DNA of 6,657 bases from Candidatus Woesearchaeota archaeon (GTDB lineage: Archaea > Nanobdellota > Nanobdellia > Woesearchaeales > UBA10200). Positions 1 through 5,034 of the stretch are shown piece after piece. Numbering within the stretch: position 1 is the stretch's first letter; the number at the start of each line of letters is the position of its first letter. The notes under the pieces are model-generated. The model was not told the DNA's origin, searched no databases, and was given only the letters and a program-made list of their open reading frames with translations. The stretch lies in contig JAGVZX010000101.1 of assembly GCA_018302185.1 (NCBI GenBank), positions 1 to 6,657 of the forward strand, read 5' to 3'. A program made the translations under genes and the position numbers.

Positions 1-2311
1 CTTGAGCAGCTATATCTGCCAAATTAAGCGCATGTGCCACAAAATACAAAACAGAGACTATGTTGTAAATAGTATGAAGAAGCTGGCAAATCTTCTTAGC
101 CACATTCATAACTTTGTTCAAAGTGCCAATCGTCTTGTAAATTCCTTCTGCTTCATCTTTAGCGTCGTCTATCTTGCGCTGCACATCGCTGCTTAGCTCT
201 CCGATTGGGAGGTTGGAGAATTGAACTGGAATGTTTACATTCTCAATCTCCGGGTTTTGCGTTATGGTTGTGCCGCTTCCGATTTTGGAATAGATGCTGA
301 ATGAGCATGTCAGGTTCGCACTGTCTACCCTGAAATCATCCTTGTTGAATGTTATTTTGACAATAGGTGATGTGCTTCCTGCTCCCGTATTCAAAGTGTC
401 AACGCTCTGCACAATTGAAGAGCCGCTGCAGGCTGCAGGCCCTATAAATACAGTTGAAGCAGGCTTTGTAGTGCTTTTTTGAGTCAGGCTGGCCTGGCAG
501 AACACCCTTTGGTTGATTAAGGGGCCGAGCTGCCGGTCAATGGTTGAAGGAGAGCACTGAACCGTGCTTGTCCAGAAATCAGGAACAGTTGCATTCTCCA
601 AACCATACGTCTTGAACGATTTTGTGACAATTAAAGTGTTGCCTGCATTATCGCTAAAGTTGAAGGTTATTAAGTCATTGCTCTGCAGATTTATGGTGTT
701 CGCATCTGCATCCCAAGTGCATGTGTGCTCGTCTGCCTGAGCTCTCTGGCAGGAGCCTGCAGCTTTTGAAGCGCCGCTTATGAATTTTGAGAAATCGGCA
801 ACAGCAGACACATCATTGTCTTCTGTTAAGCTAGCAACAACAAAGATTTTGTCTCCAATCTTTGGAAATCCCTGGAATGCCTGGGCTAATCCTCCGACAG
901 GGCTTATGTTCATGCTTTTCAAAACAGGCGGCTTGTTGTCAATAACCACATCTGCTGAAAAAGTTTCAGAAACAGCATTTCCCAGAATATCTGTTGTATC
1001 GGGCTCTATCGAGATTTTGGATTTCGAAGAGCCAAAATTCACATTGTTCCATATGCAAGCCCAAGTTGCGTCTTTGGCACAGCTTGTCGCGGCTGCCTTG
1101 ATGTCATCAATATGCAGGAAAATTTGATTCGGGCTTAATCCAGTAGCCTCGTCAAAAACAGCGATAACAGTATTGCCGCTCGACTTCGCCAATATCTGGG
1201 CTGCTGTTTCGGAAGTTGACAAAGACTGGACTACAGGGCCTTTATCATCAAGGGCCAATTGCTTGTTTATTGTGGCGCTTTCCTTATTGCCGAGCGTGTC
1301 TGAAGCGTTGATGACAATGGTTTTCAAGCCAGGCGTTTTTGGGTTTAAGCCAATTAGCCACTTGCATATGCTCAAGCCGTCATCAACAAAGGCGCAGGAT
1401 GCTTTAACATTTTTCAAATTAGCACTTGGGTTCAAGGCTGACAAATCAGCTGTCACGGAATTCAAGTCTAAATCACTTCCCGATATGTTTATATTCACAA
1501 CTGCAGGAGCGCTGTTCAAGGAAAAGCTGTCTATCCTTATTCCAAAATTGGATATTGTAAAAGAATCTTGTATTATCTTTGGGCTTGCAGCATCAACATT
1601 GAATGTGACTGATGTTTCTGCTGAAACCTTGTCAAATTTGTCAGTAGCTTTTGCGAAAACGGAGTTCTGGCCATTGTTAAAAGTTTTTGGGTCTATGCTT
1701 ATGCTTGACTTGATGCTGCAGCTGCTTGTTGTTGGATTGATTTCCTGCTGGAGCGCCGAATCATTGGTGTAAAATTTTATTTTTTTTATCCCGACGCATT
1801 TGCCGCTGCACGACGGGTCGTCGCAGGCAAAATCAGTCACGTCATAATTGATGACTACATTCTGCTGCGAGGAGAACGTTGACTGGGATGTTAATTCCAC
1901 TTGGGGCGCCTTGTCATCAATGGTTATATTGCTGGATTCTGAATCGTCAAGAGTATTGTCTCCTTTAAGCAGGTTGATTGTGAATGGCACTGACTTTGCC
2001 TCAAAAGGCGCTGTGCCATTGCCCGGAAACCTCAGGGTGCACTCATAGGAATTGTTTGCCGATGCCGTGCACCTGTCAAACTGGGTGCCGGAGCCGAGAA
2101 GAACCTGGCTGTTTGCCACTGTGGCATTGAATAGCGATGCCTGGACATTAAAATTAAGAAAATCATTTGCTCTTGCGAATCCCTCAACACCGTCGCTGCC
2201 CTTGACAGACGCCTGATTGATGGCTGCGTAAACGCTTGTTGTATAGAATGGCAGTGTAAGCACTAGAACCATTAAAAATGATGCAATGAACTGCAGGTAT
2301 TTTTCTTTCAT
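1..2311 (-). CDS. Secreted Ig-like tandem-repeat surface protein, C-terminus missing at window edge
   Basis: An open frame of 770 codons runs leftward from the ATG at 2311 without a stop and leaves the window. Residues 1-30 form a signal peptide: basic MKEK start, hydrophobic stretch, and a V-Y-A-A cleavage site near residue 29. Tandem beta-rich units of about 103-115 residues follow, with boundary motifs of the type D-D-K-x-P-x-V at prolines 136, 244, 359 and 462. Most units carry a close cysteine pair followed by x-[L/W]: C81/C91, C306/C316, C411/C419, C521/C531. Unit two instead has C163, C168, C172 and C198. About eleven N-x-S/T sequons fit an N-glycosylated archaeal surface protein. After about residue 565 comes a different region with C586, C605, C628 and C669, then a charged helical stretch (707-740) and a hydrophobic one (741-770). 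It starts one base after the stop of the 49-residue gene and has no clear Shine-Dalgarno site. Role as adhesin or envelope component is inferred from architecture; no enzymatic motif was seen. Confidence 0.85.
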   Translation of the reverse strand, partial: MKEKYLQFIASFLMVLVLTLPFYTTSVYAAINQASVKGSDGVEGFARANDFLNFNVQASLFNATVANSQVLLGSGTQFDRCTASANNSYECTLRFPGNGTAPFEAKSVPFTINLLKGDNTLDDSESSNITIDDKAPQVELTSQSTFSSQQNVVINYDVTDFACDDPSCSGKCVGIKKIKFYTNDSALQQEINPTTSSCSIKSSISIDPKTFNNGQNSVFAKATDKFDKVSAETSVTFNVDAASPKIIQDSFTISNFGIRIDSFSLNSAPAVVNINISGSDLDLNSVTADLSALNPSANLKNVKASCAFVDDGLSICKWLIGLNPKTPGLKTIVINASDTLGNKESATINKQLALDDKGPVVQSLSTSETAAQILAKSSGNTVIAVFDEATGLSPNQIFLHIDDIKAAATSCAKDATWACIWNNVNFGSSKSKISIEPDTTDILGNAVSETFSADVVIDNKPPVLKSMNISPVGGLAQAFQGFPKIGDKIFVVASLTEDNDVSAVADFSKFISGASKAAGSCQRAQADEHTCTWDADANTINLQSNDLITFNFSDNAGNTLIVTKSFKTYGLENATVPDFWTSTVQCSPSTIDRQLGPLINQRVFCQASLTQKSTTKPASTVFIGPAACSGSSIVQSVDTLNTGAGSTSPIVKITFNKDDFRVDSANLTCSFSIYSKIGSGTTITQNPEIENVNIPVQFSNLPIGELSSDVQRKIDDAKDEAEGIYKTIGTLNKVMNVAKKICQLLHTIYNIVSVLYFVAHALNLADIAAQ

Positions 2312-2312
2312 T

Positions 2313-2462
2313 TTATTTTTCTTTATCAACGATTATTTTTCGGCTGTTGAGCTTGTACCGTTTCACAACAAATTGCTCTGAAGCATGTACCCTGTATTTT
2401 TTTATGTCATGAAACTGTGAAAACTTCATTTTCAGCATTGACATTATTTTTATTGTGTTCAT
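2313..2462 (-). CDS. 49-residue basic micro-protein of unknown function
   Basis: The frame starts at the ATG at 2462 and ends with TAA at 2315-2313. It begins MNTIKIMSMLKMKF and ends in a lysine/arginine-rich stretch (KRYKLNSRKIIVDKEK). No family is recognised, and there is no signal peptide, clear membrane segment or metal-binding cysteine. The main support is its setting: one base separates it from the stop of the 711-residue gene (TGA-A-ATG), and one base separates its stop from the next gene (TAA-A-ATG). It therefore fills the whole gap between two real genes on the same strand, and all three would be translated by coupling. The high positive charge suggests a cytoplasmic protein that could bind nucleic acid or a membrane surface, but this is a guess. 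It could instead be a spacer frame that is open by chance; a 49-codon frame is short enough for that. Confidence 0.6.
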   Translation of the reverse strand: MNTIKIMSMLKMKFSQFHDIKKYRVHASEQFVVKRYKLNSRKIIVDKEK

Positions 2463-2463
2463 T

Positions 2464-4599
2464 TCATTTAAATGCCGGCTGCAAATCCAGCTGGTACACT
2501 TTGGAATAATACTCTATTTTATTCATCTGGTCTATGTCTTCTATAACCCTTTCCTGCTCCGAGACATTTGCAATGCCCATGCTAACGACATAAAGCACAA
2601 TTGTATCATAGCTTTGGAGGTCAGCTGGATTTAATGTAAAATTCAGCTTTAAGCCCCCTTCCGGGAACCTTTCCTGGCCTGGCGATGATTTTTCGCTGAA
2701 ATCAATCTTTGGGATTGTGAAGCATTCCCTATCTCCAAAAATATTTTTCCTGACGCATTTTTGCTTTTCTGGGATGACTATCCTTTCATTAAGTATCAGA
2801 TTAGCATCAGCATTATAAGCGCCTGGCGCTATCTGAAGCTCGCTCGCATTTGACTGCCCTTCATAATTTGCAACAGAGGAGAAATCAAGCTCAGTTCCGT
2901 CGCTGATTCTTGTCAGGGTTATTGTGGCAGACTCCTTGCTGCTCAAGTCAACAGGCGCATTGGCAAACTGCCATCCCTGCGGCGTTTTAACCACATTTTT
3001 CTTTTTTACAACAAGTTTTTTTGTGTAGATTGGCTGCAGCTGCACTTTCAATGACGCATCTGTGTTTATCCTCGGCTCAAACTCAACTGCCTTTCCGATG
3101 TATCCGTCTTTGACAGCATTAACAACTCCGCCGACACCTACCGGAAAATTTTCTTTCATTGCCCCATCCGAATCCGTAAAGCCTATGAAGCAGCTTTCAT
3201 CAATGATAGTATAGAGTATTTGAGCGCCGTCAACAGGCTTTTTGGTTGCTGCATCAGTAACAGCCACTGTTACATTCCCACTTGTTCTTGTGTCGCAAAG
3301 CAACGACCTCTCGGACAAAGCGCCCCTTCCCAAGGGAGAAAAGTCAGCAGGCATGGGCTTGTTGTTCCTTATGTTCCCTTCCAGGAAGAAATTGAAGGAA
3401 TAGCCCTGCTCGTTCAATGCAAACAGATCCTTAATCTCAACAAGGACAGGGAATGACAAGTCATAAGCAAACCTGTATTCCTGTATTCCGAAAGATGAAA
3501 TCAGGCTGTTGGCAGAGCTTGGCACGCATCTCTCGCCGTTGCAGTTCAAGTCAAAGTATGCCGGCCAGAAATCCAAATATGCAAAGGAAGCTGCCAAATC
3601 CCTGAATGAGCTGTTTGCCACAGGAATTATCGTCGAGTCGTACAATCTCTGCTTTAATTCAGAATCAAATAAATTTCTTTCATAAGTGTAAGTCCCGTCC
3701 ACCTGGAATAGCGGGATGTAGGCTGCAAGAAGCCCTGTAATTTTATTTTTCACGTCGCTCTTCTGCCAGCTGGCTGTGCTCCCGAACTTAAACTGCATGT
3801 CAGACATCGGAGGAAGCTTCTCCTTGTCAACTCCTGAAAAAGCCGACACTAAGTTAAGAGCATGCTTTTCCAGGTAGCGGTGCTTTATCTCGAGATTTGT
3901 TATTTTTGTAGCCAAATCATATACCTTATCAAGATTGACCGGAATGCTGGCAATAAATTGGCTTATTTTTGTTTGCCTGCCCTGCATCTCAACATTTAAC
4001 GGGTATTCAACCAAAACTGCAACATCATTTGAGCCGATTGTCACATCAGTTTTTAATTTTCCTGCTTCAGTTATCCTGAAACCCTGCTCGGCAAAAGGCT
4101 CGAAATTGTTCAGGCACTCCTTGAACCTTGAATCAACATATCTTTCAAGCTGTTTCTCTATAGAATTGTCTGTCTGCCTTAAGTCCGGCCTTTTGGATGC
4201 AAACCTGCAGTCGCCTTTGCAGTTGTTTGCTGACTTCAGGTACCACCAGTAAGGAATTTTCAAATCAGAATTTTCTGTAAATGGGACGGCATCTGTCTCT
4301 GTAGGGTTTGAGGTTATTATAAACGGCTCTCTGTTCAGATTCCTGTCAGCAAAGCTGATGTAACCCCCCTGCTCGCCGATTATTTTAAGGCCTTCGGCTC
4401 CGGCGGAATATGCGCAGTCAGCAGCATATTTTTTTATAGGGTCAAATTCAACAGGCACCTGCTCCTCGATAATTTTTATTTCAGGCTCAAATGGCTTTGA
4501 CGCTTTTTGGGTTGAGTAGAAAAAAATAGAACTCCCTATGAGGATTACCAAGCCGACTATCATGAAGATTGTTGCCTGGGCTTTTGTTTGTTTTTTCAT
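2464..4599 (-). CDS. Single-pass membrane protein with large extracytoplasmic region, paralogue of the gene at 6254
   Basis: A complete protein of 711 residues. Residues 1-9 are basic and polar (MKKQTKAQA) and residues 10-28 form one hydrophobic helix, so the rest lies outside the cell. The K-A-Q-A-T-x-F start resembles archaeal class III (type IV pilin-like) signal sequences but lacks the usual Glu at +5. Residues about 53-170 form a module with I-K-K-Y-x2-D-C (C62), E-G-L-K-x2-G-x2-G-G-Y (69-80), P-Y-W-W-Y (116-120) and an amphipathic helix around E-K-Q-L-E-R-Y-V (148-155). The same landmarks recur in the protein at 6254. Residues about 170-235 are beta-rich, with E-Y-P-L at 198-201. Residues about 437-521 resemble a carboxypeptidase regulatory-like beta-sandwich (T-x-K-K-P-V-x-G-A at 452-459, T-D-S-D-G at 475-479). 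The C-terminal 190 residues are beta-rich, with C615 and C626 close together. Its ATG overlaps the stop of the RHH gene (ATGA). It looks like a conserved archaeal envelope protein; the biochemical role is unknown. Confidence 0.9.
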   Translation of the reverse strand: MKKQTKAQATIFMIVGLVILIGSSIFFYSTQKASKPFEPEIKIIEEQVPVEFDPIKKYAADCAYSAGAEGLKIIGEQGGYISFADRNLNREPFIITSNPTETDAVPFTENSDLKIPYWWYLKSANNCKGDCRFASKRPDLRQTDNSIEKQLERYVDSRFKECLNNFEPFAEQGFRITEAGKLKTDVTIGSNDVAVLVEYPLNVEMQGRQTKISQFIASIPVNLDKVYDLATKITNLEIKHRYLEKHALNLVSAFSGVDKEKLPPMSDMQFKFGSTASWQKSDVKNKITGLLAAYIPLFQVDGTYTYERNLFDSELKQRLYDSTIIPVANSSFRDLAASFAYLDFWPAYFDLNCNGERCVPSSANSLISSFGIQEYRFAYDLSFPVLVEIKDLFALNEQGYSFNFFLEGNIRNNKPMPADFSPLGRGALSERSLLCDTRTSGNVTVAVTDAATKKPVDGAQILYTIIDESCFIGFTDSDGAMKENFPVGVGGVVNAVKDGYIGKAVEFEPRINTDASLKVQLQPIYTKKLVVKKKNVVKTPQGWQFANAPVDLSSKESATITLTRISDGTELDFSSVANYEGQSNASELQIAPGAYNADANLILNERIVIPEKQKCVRKNIFGDRECFTIPKIDFSEKSSPGQERFPEGGLKLNFTLNPADLQSYDTIVLYVVSMGIANVSEQERVIEDIDQMNKIEYYSKVYQLDLQPAFK

Positions 4600-4769
4600 T
4601 TTCCCTTATCCATTTCATTCAGCTCTTTTTGTATCAATTCCAGATCATACATCTTCTGCTCCATCAGTTCTCTGGCTAGCATTGATTTTTTCTTGCCAAG
4701 CTTTTTAGAAACTCTTTCTAGCAAATCATTGATTTCTTTTGATATTGTAATCCTAATTTGAATACTCAT
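4596..4769 (-). CDS. Ribbon-helix-helix (CopG/Arc-type) transcriptional regulator, 57 residues
   Basis: A complete small protein from the ATG at 4769 to the TGA at 4598-4596. The N-terminus is a beta strand with strict alternation, M-S-I-Q-I-R-I-T-I-S: Ile 3, 5, 7 and 9 point inward, while Gln4, Arg6 and Thr8 would face the DNA major groove, as in Arc/CopG/MetJ dimers. Helix A spans about 11-24 (KEINDLLERVSKKLG), then a lysine-rich turn, then helix B about 28-53 starting K-K-S-M-L-A-R-E-L-M-E. Length, order and the strand pattern all fit a minimal RHH fold with a slightly long second helix. The upstream frame has a stop (4805-4803) and no other start. It is the first gene of the leftward operon and its TGA overlaps the ATG of the membrane-protein gene by four bases. 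It lies beside a region with seven 11-bp repeats, so autoregulation is plausible. An antitoxin role is less likely because the partner gene is a large membrane protein, not a toxin. Confidence 0.87.
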   Translation of the reverse strand: MSIQIRITISKEINDLLERVSKKLGKKKSMLARELMEQKMYDLELIQKELNEMDKGK

Positions 4770-4788
4770 TTTAAGCTGAATATATGCA

Positions 4789-4798
4789 CTATATATCC
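4789..4798 (-). promoter_or_regulatory. Probable TATA box of the leftward (RHH) operon
   Basis: Read on the minus strand the site is GGATATATAG. Its centre lies about 24 bases before the A of the RHH start codon, close to the usual archaeal TATA-to-start distance of about 25-27, so the transcript would have almost no leader. A purine-rich TTAGG just upstream could act as a weak BRE. A single 11-bp repeat copy (4802-4812) lies only a few bases upstream, so a bound regulator could hinder TBP/TFB. Another TATATT-like run at about 4779-4784 is too close to the start codon. Confidence 0.5.
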
Positions 4799-4801
4799 TA
4801 A

Positions 4802-4812
4802 TTTAAGTATTA
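4802..4812 (+). repeat. Single copy of the 11-bp element, next to the leftward promoter
   Basis: TTTAAGTATTA matches the WTTAAGTATWA consensus of the two arrays exactly. It starts 54 bp before the first array, close to a whole number of helical turns (about 5.1 at 10.5 bp per turn). It abuts the probable TATA/BRE of the RHH operon, which makes it a candidate operator for autoregulation. Confidence 0.5.
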
Positions 4813-4834
4813 ATATTTAAAGGTTACTATTATA

Positions 4835-4848
4835 AAATTTTAAAATTT
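4835..4848. repeat. 14-bp perfect AT palindrome
   Basis: AAATTTTAAAATTT is its own reverse complement, centred between 4841 and 4842, and lies between the single 11-bp copy and the first array. It could be a binding site for another dimeric factor or an easily melted, bent segment. In such AT-rich DNA a chance palindrome is quite possible. Confidence 0.4.
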
Positions 4849-4855
4849 AGGCTAG

Positions 4856-4888
4856 ATTAAGTATAAATTAAGTATTAATAAAGTATTT
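4856..4888 (+). repeat. Array 1: three tandem 11-bp repeats, candidate RHH operator
   Basis: Three head-to-tail copies: ATTAAGTATAA (4856-4866), ATTAAGTATTA (4867-4877) and ATAAAGTATTT (4878-4888). The AGTAT core is kept in all three at exactly 11-bp spacing, about one helical turn, so bound proteins would sit on one face of the DNA. Tandem sites spaced by about a turn are typical of cooperative RHH repressors such as Arc. The link to the neighbouring RHH gene is inferred from position. Confidence 0.65.
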
Positions 4889-4919
4889 AAGATAAAAATA
4901 AATGCTTGATTTATATCTT

Positions 4920-4952
4920 TTTAAGTCTAAATTAAGTATAAATAAGGTATAA
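4920..4952 (+). repeat. Array 2: three tandem 11-bp repeats, candidate RHH operator
   Basis: Three head-to-tail copies: TTTAAGTCTAA (4920-4930), ATTAAGTATAA (4931-4941) and ATAAGGTATAA (4942-4952), the outer two degenerate. The middle copy is identical to the first copy of array 1. The array starts 64 bp after array 1 (about 6.1 turns) in the same orientation. It ends about 50 bp before the TATA box of the rightward operon, the distance expected of an upstream regulatory site rather than a TATA-blocking one. Confidence 0.62.
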
Positions 4953-5002
4953 TTATGGAAATTTGCTTGGGTTGAACAAGATATGACAAATCAAACAACA
5001 AT

Positions 5003-5013
5003 CTTTAAATATA
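5003..5013 (+). promoter_or_regulatory. TATA box of the rightward operon, leaderless start
   Basis: CTTTAAATATA is a good archaeal TATA element. Its TTTAAATA core is centred about 27 bases before the ATG at 5035, so transcription should begin at or within a base or two of the start codon. No Shine-Dalgarno sequence precedes the ATG, which fits a leaderless mRNA. The BRE position just upstream is only weakly purine-rich. Confidence 0.65.
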
Positions 5014-5034
5014 ATTAATAATAAAATAATATTG

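Larger units (their letters stand above)
4770..5034. promoter_or_regulatory. Divergent AT-rich control region between the two operons
   Basis: This 265-bp gap separates the leftward and rightward operons and is clearly more AT-rich than the genes beside it. It holds a probable TATA element for each direction near its two ends. Between them are seven copies of an 11-bp element and a 14-bp AT palindrome. No convincing open frame or RNA gene was seen here. Confidence 0.8.

Noticed and set aside
780..1127. Open frame of 115 codons on the plus strand
   Set aside because: Also antisense to the Ig-like gene, with low-complexity composition and no promoter or ribosome site.
1173..1772. Open frame of 199 codons on the plus strand
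   Set aside because: It lies wholly opposite the Ig-like gene on the minus strand, whose frame has a signal peptide, regular repeats and conserved cysteines. The plus-strand frame has no start context and no recognisable motif; it is a shadow of the real gene.
1..2311. A frameshift or internal break in the Ig-like gene
   Set aside because: The frame was followed from the ATG at 2311 to the left edge at several points and stays open, with repeats in register throughout.
3935..4252. Plus-strand frame of 105 codons opposite the 711-residue gene
   Set aside because: No motif or start signal, and the minus-strand frame here shows motifs shared with the paralogue.
4596..4769. RHH protein as the antitoxin of a toxin-antitoxin pair
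   Set aside because: The overlapping downstream gene is a 711-residue membrane protein unlike any small toxin, so a plain transcription regulator fits better. A truly separate toxin elsewhere cannot be excluded.
4856..4952. The 11-bp repeats as replication-origin iterons or a partition centromere
   Set aside because: No initiator (Orc1/Cdc6, Rep) or ParA-type gene is in the window, and the repeats lie between two divergent promoters beside an RHH gene. Regulation is the simpler reading, though partition systems do use RHH proteins.
4856..4952. Repeats as a CRISPR array
   Set aside because: The units are 11 bp and contiguous, with no spacers and no cas genes.
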